Part shown: in pieces, positions 48,650 through 59,762 of the stretch | Position numbering within the stretch: the first letter of the stretch is position 1 | How the letters are laid out: each line of letters starts with the position of its first letter | Source of the DNA: Symsagittifera roscoffensis | Lineage: Eukaryota; Xenacoelomorpha; Acoela; Convolutidae | DNA: 64,000 bases | NCBI RefSeq assembly: GCF_963678635.1 | Contig: NC_087062.1 | Location: forward strand, 60,679,584-60,743,583 | Reading direction: 5' to 3' | Position numbers and translations under genes: made by a program | Notes under the pieces: model-generated | What the model was told of the DNA's origin: nothing | What the model saw: the letters and a program-made list of their open reading frames with translations, nothing else | Database searches by the model: none

Positions 48650-49100
48650 AACTCTACGGATGTCGCATAGTGAATGGACACCTTTCATTGTCATCCATTG
48701 TCTTAAAATTGGCTGCAATCTGTGTACACATTACACTCAGTTGTGTCACTCCATGCCCCTCCGTCATAGCTAATCCAGCTGCAAACTGCTCCTATTTAGA
48801 ACCCCTCTTCACGTCGTAAGCTTCAAGAGTCAACGCATAGGATGGAGGCTCCAACTCGTGAACAAACACGCCCACTGTTACATAGGCTAAAAAAGAATTC
48901 AAAGGAGATCGCAGAGTGATGAGAACCTGTTCTGGTGACTGAATTTTTGTCTTGAAATTATCTAACAATTTTTCCAATTCCACAAGATTTTCTAGGAGCT
49001 CATCTGGGAGAACATTAATTTTCATCATACTAGTGGCTAAAATATGCTCTACCTTCATCGAGCAAAACCTTAAACAATGAACATATAGAATCAAAAACAT
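48650..49100 (-). pseudogene. Array ORF, unit 3 (broken)
   Basis: The frame is interrupted by a stop after DVKRGSK where the others read LEQFAAGLA. Otherwise alignable over its length. Confidence 0.6.
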
Positions 49101-50715
49101 TGAACATATAGAATCAAAAGTTTACACAGAATCCAAGCAGAGCTTCACTTTAATTGTATACATCTGTAGAGGGATTTGAGAACGTAAATTAGAAACGTTT
49201 TCGCATATTTGCGCATCATCAGGTTTTAAAATATTAAAACTTTATAAAATGATCATCGATTATAAAAATATCTTGAGACAATGACTATACAAAATCAAGA
49301 AAAATCAACCAATCAGAAGATTGCAAATTTAAAATTCGCGCCAAAATTACACTATGATTTTATCATGAGACTTCGGTTTCTGAGACATTCTACTGATTGT
49401 ATCTCTTAATCAAATTAAAGTTAAATTTAATTTTTCGATTTGTCTGATTTCCCATTTTCGAAACAGGTTTATTTTTATTTCGAAAATTATTCATTTATTT
49501 TTAAATTGGCCAAAAACTCCTTCTAAGATCAGAAGCTTAACGTTGGTGTTAGCTTGGTCTATAACCTCCCATGAAGTTCACGCGCTCGTGCCCTCATTTC
49601 CACACTGCCTTAGATACAAAACAAAACCAACACAAATTTACCAGCAAGGTGCTGAAGGGGTTGCCCCCCCCACAAACAAAAAAAGCACCACAGACTCCTA
49701 ACTAACTACAACTTGAGCAACGGCACGCAAATCTCCATGTACAAGTGTCCACAGTGTTGTAATTATTCGCCTGAAGAATTCAATGTACGGGAGTTCCAGA
49801 TTAACAGTAGGAATAATCGACAAAAACTTCATTTTTTTAACGGAAGTTATACATAAACATCCTTTAAAAGCATTGGGAATCATTTACCGAGCGGCAACTA
49901 AGGCGAAAAGTTTTGAGCGTACCCATGTTGAGCCGAAAAAAAAGTGAACATAAAAAATTGTATTAAGTTTTTTGCAACTCATCCGTACTAAAACACAAAG
50001 ACGCATAGGGATATAATTTGCGATCAAAACTACCCAATAAAGGTTGACTTACCAGATATAACATTTTTTCAAAACAACTTAATCGAGAAAAAAAATGCGA
50101 AAAAAAATAAAATAAATCAAAATTAGAAATGATAAACATACAAATTATTGAACTTTCAAAATAGTTCAAACTTTTTTAATTAAAATAAACAATATGCGTT
50201 AGAAAGTAAGTCGATAAGAAAACTGTGTCAGTTAATATGAATGGTAATTTAAAAAAGGAAAATGAATCAAAAGAAACCACGAATCCGAAAAAACAAATTA
50301 ATACCTGAAACGAAATTCACCTTATTACTTCTTATCGGATAGTAAATTTTATAGATTTTCAAGAAATTGAGCATATCAGAACTGAAATTAACCATTCCAT
50401 CTAAATTGACCATTCTGTGAAATAAATTATTTACGGGCAAACAATTTGACCGTAAGGGTAAAGATAGAAAACAGACAATTGGAAGAGAGTCAATGAACGA
50501 AGGGAAACAGAAACAACTATTGACTTGTTTTTGTCGAAAAAATCTCAATTTTCAAATTGAAGAAAAGATAGATCGCCTTAAAAGTTCTGAGAATTTCAAG
50601 AACAATTTTTGATTGATTTTTTTTGATAAAACTAACCCACTTGGAGAAAACTGGATCAAAAGATAATCTTTCTATTCGGCTGGGAAATCTGAAAACATGA
50701 AACCCACTTTGTAGT

Positions 50716-50825
50716 AGTAAGAATATAGTTGAAAGATGCTCGAGGGGAAAAGAGCCCTGCCTGAGGGCACGAAGTGCCCGAGTGCGGCTCTTTTGCCCGA
50801 GGCCATCTTCAACTATGTTCTAACT
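50716..50825. repeat. Fold-back hairpin, copy 4
   Basis: Same structure as the copy at 45823, with the GGGCACGAAGTGCCC core and GAGCC/GGCTC stem intact. Confidence 0.75.
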
Positions 50826-51500
50826 GTTGAAGATTTTGTTTTTGTTCTTTCTGAGTGAAAGATGCCAGAAAATTGTGAAAGAGCCCGGAAAACTGTGAAA
50901 GAGCCCGGAAAAGTGCGCGAAACTATGCAAATGATTTCTTTTTTCATTCGTGTGTTCCAATATTTTATTTTTCTTTCACGCCTTGTCGTGAAAGAACATG
51001 TGTGAAAGAGCAAAAACATACTCCTCCGAAACTAGAAGTCGATCAATTTTTTGGTGACCTTTACACTTTCGTAATTGTAGATCGCATTTTATCTCACATT
51101 TAGCAGAAAAAATTGAAATCAAATAGTGCCGAAGAGTCTGAACTACGTTCATCGACTCTTATTTGGTCATTTGTTATTCAGTCTGAAACTGATATTAAGT
51201 GTGATTTTGCTGTTAAACCTTTTTTGGAGAATCTGGCACCTGTTCTATTAACTGAAATTATGAGGGAAAAGATATTACTCAAATTATACGCTTTGTTTAA
51301 CCTTATAGAAAAAAAACGCACTTAATCCATATTTCTCCAATAATAAGTCGAAGAGCAAAGCGGAAAATTGATTTGTTCAATTACACCTATATAGTCAGCC
51401 ATTTAACGAGAAACTATGTCTTTCAGATTGTGAGCAAAAAAAAGGTCTCTTTTTGACAGCAAAAACAACACCCTTATTAGATAGCAGGTGCTTCTTAACT

Positions 51501-52025
51501 CTATGGAAGTCGCAAAGTGAATGCACACCTTTCATTGTCATCCATTGTTTTAAAACTGGCTGCAATCTGTTTACACATTACACTCAGTTGTGTCACTCCA
51601 TGCCCCTCCGTCATAGCTAATCCAGCTGCAAACTGCTCCAATTTAGAACCCCTCTTCACGTCGTAAGCTTCAAGAGTCAACGCATAGGATGGAGGCTCCA
51701 ATTCGTGAACAAACACGCCCACTGTTACATAGGCTAAAAACGACTTCAAAGGAGATCGCAAAGTGATGAGAACCTGTTCTGGTGACTGAACTTCTGTCTT
51801 GAAATTATCTAACAATTTTTCCAATTCCACAAGATTTTCTAGGAGCTCATCTGGGAGAATACTAATTTCCGTCATACTAATAGCTAAAATATGCTCTACC
51901 TTCATCGAGAAAACCCTTAAACAATGAATACATAGAATCAAAAACTTTGAACATATAGAATCAAAAGTTTTCACATAATCCAAGCAGAACAGAAACCGTC
52001 TAGTACTGCAGAAAACGCATCGCAA
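51501..52025 (-). CDS. Array ORF, unit 4 (intact, unknown family)
   Basis: A 174-codon open frame. The conserved part begins at MKVEHILAIS (about residue 41) and contains a predicted helix (LLENLVELEKLLDNFK), then an alternating hydrophobic segment (SFLAYVTVGVFVHEL), then LEQFAAGLAMTEGHGVTQLSV and the ending ERCAFTLRLP. I do not recognise the family. No signal peptide or membrane segment is obvious after Met41. Five relatives occur in the array; this one and the unit-5 copy differ at only four residues. It could be a real small gene, one exon of a larger gene, or the ORF of an unclassified mobile element. Confidence 0.45.
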   Translation of the reverse strand: MRCVFCSTRRFLFCLDYVKTFDSICSKFLILCIHCLRVFSMKVEHILAISMTEISILPDELLENLVELEKLLDNFKTEVQSPEQVLITLRSPLKSFLAYVTVGVFVHELEPPSYALTLEAYDVKRGSKLEQFAAGLAMTEGHGVTQLSVMCKQIAASFKTMDDNERCAFTLRLP

Positions 52026-52295
52026 TGAGAGAAAATTAAGTCAGTGCAACAATCTAAATTGTTTCTCCATTACGTGGTAATCAGAAGGTCAAAAGTATCA
52101 TAGTAACCGAGGTTACAGTCATGAGTCCCTTCATCATGTATTCCAGTCAAAATCCTTGGAATTTTCTAGATATGGAAGTGATAATGATAAAAGAAGATGT
52201 CAAGTGTTTAAGTCCTTTTCATTTAAAATCGATACGGGTTACGCTTCTTCAATAAGAACACGCAACTCGACACGAGATAATATAATATACAAGTG

Positions 52296-54506
52296 TTACA
52301 AGTAAAAAATTTCGTCGAAAGTTATTTTGTCATTTATTGTTCCGAGTACGCAAGCGGCGTTCGCAATCTGTATTGCCAGGGAGATTCTCTGTTTTAAAAA
52401 GCTGCCTGCTCTGGGTTCCTCAGTGCATACGCTTAGGTTCTTACAAAGCTTGCTCAAAAAAACTTCTGTGCTGGGGCCGGCCGCGCCCTGAATTTCAAAA
52501 GCTAGCGGTTGAAAAAGATATCCATCATTTACAAGATCTTTATATTTGTCAATTTTTCGCTCTTCCGCTTCAGCGGCAGCCGTACCAGGGTTACAAACAG
52601 ACCCGGCATTAATCCTACAAGGAGCTAAGGAGTCTACTACCGTTACATCCCACAAGAGCTGCTTACCATCAGCCCATGGAACGAGCGTCAAACCGTCTGG
52701 TCGCTTCTGATCGGTCCTGTAGAGGTGTCGTGGTTCTAAAACAGACGGAATGTGAGTAGATGATAGACTCTGCTTTATAAGGGCATTCAGGTTTGAATGC
52801 CTAGAGAATCTCCCTGCTCTTTTGAGGCAAGAAAGACCATGCCAACCATCCTCGGTAACGTCTTTTCCGCACACGCATTTATGCCGTTCGCATATTTTTG
52901 ATCCTAATCGAAGTCCTATCGCAATTCTGAGTTGTTGGTTCGACAGTTTTAACCTTAAATTTTTGCAGGGGATGACGTTCAACCATTGGGATCCAAATCT
53001 ATCTTGGAACGCGTTGAACCTTTTCACGTCCGTTGGTTCGAGTCGTAAAATCAAGTCTGCAATTTCGCTGTCAAAAATTGGCTCCGTCCAATTTTTTTGG
53101 ATTTCATTTTCCGGAGCCATTTCAATTTTTCCAAGGTCAAACCACCGTTTAAGCGCATCATCATAGGTTCCATCCACATGCTCCAAACCAAAGATTTCGC
53201 TCAAGGCATCTTTCGCTCCTACTGCTGAGGCTAAGAAAGCGGGTAAAGCGAGTAGACGAGCGGAAGAAACGCCCAAGCCACCTTTGGCTGCCGGGAGAAC
53301 TGCTTGTAAAAACTGGTTATCATCCATTTTCACGTTGGTGACCTTGCATAACGAATTTCTTAGTAATTTATCGTAGCGTTCCAAAAAATCATTTTGCAAA
53401 AAACAAGGGCTCGTACGCAAAAAATATAGGAGTTTTGGCATGCTAAAGCAATTTTTCAGGAGGTAAAAACCATAATGGGCGTCTAGTTTGTCAATGACAT
53501 CCGAGATTTTTTCAAGCTCCCTAATTTTTTCGTCGAGTAATTCTTTTCGGCAAAGTTCGCCGATTGGAGATCCTAAAATGAGGAGTTCTTCTTTTGTTTT
53601 TATTTTTATTTTGGGGCATATTTTTCGAAATTGTGTTAAAATTGAATTATACTGTGTACTAGTAGTCGGTCCCAAAAAACAAAGTTCACACTTCTCAGTG
53701 TTTAAGCTCAGGCCGTAAATTTGTTCCGATTTCAGAATGTTTTTAAGGTCCCGGAGTACTACCTTATAGTCGTCGGCTAAATTCCCATCATCTAAATACC
53801 AGATGTTAATTTTCGACTCCAACTGTTTGACTAGTGTATGAATTGTTTCCGCAAAAAGGGGTGGGGCTTCAGGATCACCTTGCTGAGTTCCGTCTTCTGA
53901 CATTATGACAGAGCTTCCGTAAAAAAGGTAACTAGGTTTAGCATACGCGCAATGGGTGTAATTATATAATTCGGGGCGATTTGAAAAAACATGATTCAGC
54001 ATTGTTTCTCTGTTTAAAGAGTTAAAGGCATTCTTAAAATCTAGTTTTAAAAGAACAGTACATTTTGGATTGTCGTCGCGTTCAATTAGGTTTCGAAACG
54101 AGTGCGCAGCTATTTCTGCTCCTCGTTTGGTACCGCATCCTACCTGTACGTTTCCGAAAAAATTTTGTCGCTCGGAGAGGGCCTTGCTTCCAGCGCATTT
54201 AGACGCGATACGTCTCAGCGTGTTGCCTATGGCAATCGGTCTCAACCCTCCGTCTATTTTTATGAGGGCGATAAGCTTTGCGCCAAAAAAGAAAGGTCTT
54301 AGTGGTTCCGGTATTTTGCCATCTCCAATGAGGTTTATCAGCTTAGTAAGCGATTTCAGAAAATTAAGTCCTGCACTGCCATTCGACTTACTAACAAGAT
54401 CTTTAAATATTTGAGGAAATATTTTATCAGGACCTGCTGCTGATCCGTTTGGAAAGGACATTATCGCTTTGTATAGGTCGAAATCGGTTACGAAAAAACT
54501 ATCCAA
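52296..54506 (-). pseudogene. Non-LTR retrotransposon copy A: RT and C-terminal endonuclease part
   Basis: A 736-codon frame. The reverse transcriptase shows KLDFKNAFNSLNRE, GTQQGDPEAPPLFA and the catalytic YLDD. The C-terminal part has a zinc knuckle (CVCGKDVTEDGWHGLSC), then RPDG and LLWDVTVVDSLA, a PD-(D/E)xK-type restriction-like endonuclease layout as in R2/R4-like elements. No AP endonuclease is present. The C-terminus is complete here. A 16-bp deletion between GCTGC direct repeats at about 54,528 puts it out of frame with the PHD-encoding part (54488-55180), so copy A is not a single functional ORF. Confidence 0.88.
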
Positions 54507-55180
54507 CTTTTCTGGATTTGGAGCTGCGGGTGCTTAGATAACAATTTTTGATAGTTATCAGTTGTAAAAGGAGCTATTTTGTCATCCGAAGCAGCAAGCC
54601 TTATTCCTCCCTTTACATTTCCTTCATCGAGCTTACTACTTATTAACTTTATTCTCTGCTCGAGGTCACTCAGAGGCGGGCTTGAAACTTGGGGATGGGG
54701 TTTTGGAAGTGACACGTCATTTGCTCGAATTTTTTTATTTATCAAAGAGCTCATGCTTGTGGTCTGTTTGCGTCCACTTCTTTTCGGTTGCTCCAAAAAA
54801 AACAAGAACGACGTTAAAAAAATTAGCCATTTTGTAACATCTTCTACATTGTAGACGATGTCATTTATTTTGTCCGACAGATTTTCCGCCAAGGGAACAC
54901 GCGAGTCTTTTGGTACTCTCTTGAGTACTCGGACATTTGAGATGGCTGTATTAACATAATTGTCTAGCACTAAATCATTACCTATTGTTGCTTTATTAAC
55001 AGATTTTACATCAACGCATAAAGGACACTGAAACCATTGGGTTTTCTTAGAGTCGCTAAGAGAAATATTTACACAACTGATATGATACCAACTAGAACAA
55101 CAATCACATTTAATCCAATTTATCAGTCCTGAAGGTTTTAAGCAATCTTTGCTTGTACACTCTTTGTTGTTTTTCCTCAT
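54488..55180 (-). pseudogene. Non-LTR retrotransposon copy A: N-terminal PHD-finger part
   Basis: ATG at 55180. A PHD-type zinc finger occupies residues ~8-56 (C-x4-C, IKCDCCSSWYHISC, QCPLC). A linker and coiled region follow. The frame is lost at the 16-bp deletion near 54,528, where copy B continues into the RT. Confidence 0.85.
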
Positions 55181-55499
55181 CTTGACGCAGCATAAAGGTA
55201 AAAAAAGGATTTTGACTGGACTTTAGGGGACTGAACTAACCCATGATAAGCGGTTAGTGGGAATTTTACAAATCAGCAAATAAAAAAAAAAGACAACTAA
55301 ATTAATTTAAAAGGTTAAAAGGCAGCATAAAGGTTAAAAATCAAAAACAAGGAACAATCTCACCCGAGCTCAGTAGGTTCAGCGGCGCACCACCAGACTT
55401 CTCAAGCCAGTTCCAGTTCCCCACCTCCCCACAGAAAGCCACTTGACAGACCTGTCTCTAAAATCCCTCAGAGGGCGCTCCACATACAGGCACAAACAT

Positions 55500-56476
55500 C
55501 AAACATAACAAATCTATTTAATAAGTTTATCACAACAATTAGTTTATCACTCCATTACGTTGATGATAGAGTGAGAACAGTGAAGGGTGATCCTGAAAAA
55601 TTGCTACGGGCTGCAAACTCACTTTATCCAAATTTACAGTTCATAATAGAGACACCAAACACAAACGGAACTTTGGCATTTTTGGATCTACAAATTAGTA
55701 TTGACCAAAGCAGGAAAATTAGCTGTGGGTGGTATCAAAAACCAACAGATACAGGTACCATACTCAATTTTAGAAGCTGCGCCCCCTTCAGTACAGGAGA
55801 AGTGTGATTGAAGGAACTGTTCACCGGGTTTTCCGCAGTACGTCAACATGGGAAGAATATGATAAAGCCATGAAAATCAACCGTGAGCAGTGGTTAGATA
55901 ACCAATATCCGGAAAGTTGGTCGTCGTGGGTTGCATCCCATGCCCTTGAAAAGATCATCAGCGAGGGCAAAAACAAAAAGAACATGGCTGAGAAAAAGAA
56001 GACCTGTGATTATAGCAGTGATTCACCACCCATCTTGGTGGTCCAATATAGGGGGAATCACAGTCAGACATTAGCAAAAAAAAATGCGCGATATCACCAA
56101 TGCGCTGATAATATTCACGACGAGGGAATTGAAAACTTGTATGCCCTCTCTAAAATCCTCCTTTTCCAGTGAACTGAAATCAAAAGTGGTGTACAGATTG
56201 GAATGTTGTGGGTGCAAATCCATCTATGTTGGCCAGACGGTTCGACATCTCACCACAAGGATTGAGGAACACCGAAAAGAGGATACCCCAGTTGGACAGC
56301 ATATAAGGCAGTGTGGTAGTGAGCCTGGTAAGTCTGAGGTTAATTGAAAAATAATCGACCAGTCGTCCAGTAGCATCAAGTTACTTACATTAGAGGCGCT
56401 GCACATTAGGAAAGAGAGACCGGCAATTAACACGAGTGACGAGTTTAGAAGTAGGGAGCTGACACTAAGGCTATAG
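55500..56476 (+). pseudogene. Penelope-like element fragment A (RT C-terminus plus GIY-YIG)
   Basis: The frame starts just before the RT catalytic motif (LHYVDD at 55550-55567) and continues FLDLQISI and WYQKPTDTGTILNF. It then shifts at about 55,790 into VIEGTVHRVF and again in an A9 run at about 56,082 into the GIY-YIG endonuclease (IYVGQTVRHLTTRIEEH). A TGA at 56345-56347 sits where Trp is expected. The frame then reads the typical Penelope ending KERPAINTSDEFRSRELTLRL and stops at 56474-56476. The RT N-terminus is absent, a usual 5' truncation. Confidence 0.88.
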
Positions 56477-57045
56477 TTCCAGAATCGAAAAATTCTGGCT
56501 AAAAACCAAATTTTTGAAACAACTTAAATTGTTAGAATGAAAATTAACAATATTTTACATGTTAGTAAGAATTACATGTGTACATAATAGTATGAAATTT
56601 GTGACAAAAATTTAAAATTGGTACATAATAGTTGTTACATATTTTCAGTAATATTTGTAAAGTTGTGATTGGTTGAAATTTTTTAAATTTTGAAATAATG
56701 AGGTGTATGACACTTTTTTTGATCTTTGATCCTTTTTTAAAAATTGTTTAGAACTTTTAAAACCTCAAGATGCACAAAAATGAGACTTTCTATTGATTGT
56801 ATCTCTTAATCAAATTAAAATTAAATTTAATTTTTCGATTTGCCTGATTTCCCATTTTCGAAACATGTTTCCTTTATTTCGAAAATTTTTCAATCATTTT
56901 TAAATTGGCCGAAAACTCCTTCTAAGATCAGAAGCTTAACAATGGTGTTAGCTTGGTCTATAACCTCCCAAGACGTTCACGCGCTCGTTTCCTCATTTCC
57001 TTTCGGCTGGGAAATCTGAAAACATGAAATCCACTTTGTAGTAGT

Positions 57046-57152
57046 TAGAATATAGTTCAAAGATGCCCGAGGGAAAAAGAGCCCTGCCTGTGGGCACGAA
57101 GTGCCCGAGTGCGGCACTTTTGCCCGAGGCCATCCTCAACTATGTTCTAACT
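57046..57152. repeat. Fold-back hairpin, copy 5
   Basis: Nearly identical to the copy at 45823; the surrounding unit is also closest to unit 2. Confidence 0.75.
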
Positions 57153-57816
57153 GTTGAAGAGTACGTTTTTGTTCTTTCTGAGTGAAAGATACAAGAAAAT
57201 TGTGGGAGAGCCCGGAAAACTGTGAGAGAATCCGGAACAGTGCGCGAAACTATGCAAATGATTTCTTTTCATTCATGTGTTCTAATATTTCAAATTTCAT
57301 TTACGCCTTGTCGTAAAAGAACATGTGTAAAAGCGCAAAAACATACTCTTCCGAAACTAGAAGTCAATCACGTTTTTGGTGACCTTTACACTTTCCTAGT
57401 TGGAGATCGCAACTTACCTCACATTTAGCAGATAAAATTGAAATCAAATAGTGCTGAAGAGTCTAAACTACATTCATCGACTCTTATTTGGTCATTTGTT
57501 ATTCAGTCTGAAACTGATAATAAGTGTGATTTTCCTGTTAAACCTTTTTTGTAGAATCTTGAAATTATGAGGGAAAAAAAGATTACTCAAATGACACGCT
57601 TTGTTTAACCTTATTAAAAAAACGCACTTAAGCCATATTTCTTCAATAATAAGTCGGAGAGCAAAGCGGAAAACTGATTTGTTCAATTACACCTATATAG
57701 TCAGCCATTTAACGAGAAATTATGTCTTTGAGATTGTGAGTAAAAAAATCTTTAGAAAATGTCACTTTTTGACAGCAAAAACAACACCCTTATTAGCTTG
57801 CAGGTGCTTCTAAACT

Positions 57817-58341
57817 CTACGGATGTCGCAAAGTGAATGCACACCTTTCATTGTCATCCATTGTTTTAAAACTGGCTGCAATCTGTTTACACATTACACT
57901 CAGTTGTGTCACTCCATGCCCCTCCGTCATAGCTAATCCAGCTGCAAACTGCTCCAATTTAGAACCCCTCTTCACGTCGTAAGCTTCAAGAGTCAACGCA
58001 TAGGATGGAGATTCCAATTCGTGAACAAACACGCCCACTGTTACATAGGCTAAAAACGACTTCAAAGGAGATCGCAAAGTGATGAGAACCTGTTCTGGTG
58101 ACTGAACTTCTGTCTTGAAATTATCTAACAATTTTTCCAATTCCACAAGATTTTCTAGGAGCTCATCTGGGAGAATACTAATTTCCGTCATACTAATAGC
58201 TAAAATATGCTCTACCTTCATCGAGCAAACCCTTAAACAATGAATACATAGAATCAAAAACTTTGAACATATAGAATCAAAAGTTTTCACAGAATCCAAG
58301 CAGAACAGAAACCGTCTAGTACTGCAGAAAATGCATCGCAA
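57817..58341 (-). CDS. Array ORF, unit 5 (intact, unknown family)
   Basis: A 174-codon frame almost identical to the one at 51501-52025 (Tyr/Ser, Phe/Cys, Pro/Ser and Leu/His differences). Upstream, the unit joins a 38-bp scrap of Penelope RT sequence at 58,383. Same uncertainty of function as the unit-4 copy. Confidence 0.45.
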   Translation of the reverse strand: MRCIFCSTRRFLFCLDSVKTFDSICSKFLILCIHCLRVCSMKVEHILAISMTEISILPDELLENLVELEKLLDNFKTEVQSPEQVLITLRSPLKSFLAYVTVGVFVHELESPSYALTLEAYDVKRGSKLEQFAAGLAMTEGHGVTQLSVMCKQIAASFKTMDDNERCAFTLRHP

Positions 58342-58420
58342 TGAGAGAAAATTAAGTCAGTGCAACAATCTAAATTGTTTCTCCATTACGTTGATGATAG
58401 AGTGAGAACAGTGAAGGGTT

Positions 58421-59762
58421 GAAGAAACCTTTTTTGGAGAATCTGGCACCTGTTCTATTAATGAAATTATGAGGGAAAAAATATTACTCAAATGATACGC
58501 TTTGCTTAACCTTATAGAATAAAAAACGCACTTAAGCCATATTTCTCCAATAATAAGTCGGAGAGCAGAGCGGAAATTTGTGATTTGAGCAAAAAAAAAC
58601 ATCAAAAGGTCAGTGTTGTAATTATTCTCGAACGGTTGCCACAGAAACCGGAGAAGCCGCGGCTTCAACCCAAGCGGAATGAAGACATCAAAAGTCGAGG
58701 GCAGGAAGTTGATGCGTTCGCCTGAAGAATTCAATGTACGGGAGTTCCAGATTAACAGTAGGAATAATCAGAGGAAAACATTTATGTGTAACATTCGGCC
58801 GGAAGTACATATCGACGGAAAATATAGCTAAGCTATAAAACGACTGGCCAGCGTCTAAACTAAGCTCTACATGCTTTTCACTGTCTCTACCAAAGCCAGT
58901 TCTTTTGGTTGTCTTTCTAACATCGGGTCGACACAAAAGTTACTGATCTCCGGCTTCGACCAGAACGCTCAAATTAACGTGTTTACATGCAAAAATAGTG
59001 AGCTCATGGCTGGGTCTCAGTATCCCCAGACCACGAGGTTACTCCTAAAATCAGGGCTACTACTTTTTATTGAATTATTATTGTTTTTGTTCAGTAAGTA
59101 AAAATCATCATCTCCATCGAAGATCGATCAACCCTTTCCCCCAACTCCTAGCTTCTCATCCTTGCAAAATGAATTCAAATGTTAATTAAATTCAATTTAA
59201 GACATAACCGGGAAGCTAAAATTTATATGGAAGAGTTTCAATTCAACTCCCGAGACCCCTCCGGATTCCTGAATCCGGGGAAATAACGTCCTTATCTTCC
59301 TTCCGGAATGCTGTCTTCTACCCTTCACCGTTGTTGTGAACGGCCTTGCAACTATTGTAGCGACACAATAGTTGCAACTCGGAGCGGTCTCTGCTAACTC
59401 CCCAATTCGTTGTTGTTTTTCAATCACAATTTTCGTCGTTATTGCTATCGCAACTATTGTTGTTCTGGTTTTATTCTGGTTTTCTTCAAAAATGACCGTT
59501 TTTCACGCTTCTCAGAATTGTTACGTCATCACTTCGAATTTTTAAAATTTCAAAATACCAGAATAACTTCACCGTTTAGACAGAATAACTCTACCAGAAG
59601 ACCTTCACCGTTTGACTAATCGTCCCACGTTGCTTCGACATATGCTTTTTGGCATATTCGTACAACCATGCAGTCATGTTGGATCTAAACCATGGCATCA
59701 GTCGTCTTCTTGCCCATATCTTTTTTACTTCCATCGGAATGTTCAGAATCTTGCACATGGTC
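58421..59762. other. Mixed interval between array unit 5 and block B
   Basis: It contains a fragment of array sequence (58,425-58,600), a stretch also found at 49,755-49,830 (GAATTCAATGTACGGGAG), and ~1 kb of less AT-rich DNA with short open frames on both strands (58688-58936 minus, 58871-59101 plus with a GTAAGT at its end). These could be gene remnants, but I recognise no protein. A 13-bp inverted repeat is at 59346-59377. Confidence 0.35.
59346..59377. repeat. 13-bp perfect inverted repeat
   Basis: TTGCAACTATTGT and its exact reverse complement are separated by AGCGAC. GCAACTATTGTTG recurs at about 59,450. Confidence 0.7.

Larger units (their letters stand above)
52077..56784. repeat. 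Composite retroelement block A
   Basis: This block interrupts unit 4/5 of the array. It holds the PHD-RT retrotransposon (minus, with 3' UTR from about 52,077) and a Penelope-like fragment (plus) placed head-to-head, ~320 bp apart. From 52,630 rightward it is repeated at 59,764-64,000 with an offset of 7,128-7,144 bp, including the non-coding spacer, so the pair was copied together. Confidence 0.85.

Noticed and set aside
54070-54414. Plus-strand ORFs antisense to the RT (also at 52822, 59950 and 61198)
   Set aside because: Shadow frames of the retrotransposon ORF; they recur only because the element is duplicated.
56084-56347. Stand-alone GIY-YIG endonuclease or second SLX1
   Set aside because: It follows a Penelope RT C-terminus and the typical Penelope ending, with no RING-like domain; it is the endonuclease domain of that element.
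58871-59101. Possible exon with a WD-repeat-like peptide and a GTAAGT donor
   Set aside because: No recognisable motif, stops lie immediately upstream, and no acceptor was found. Kept only as part of the described interval.
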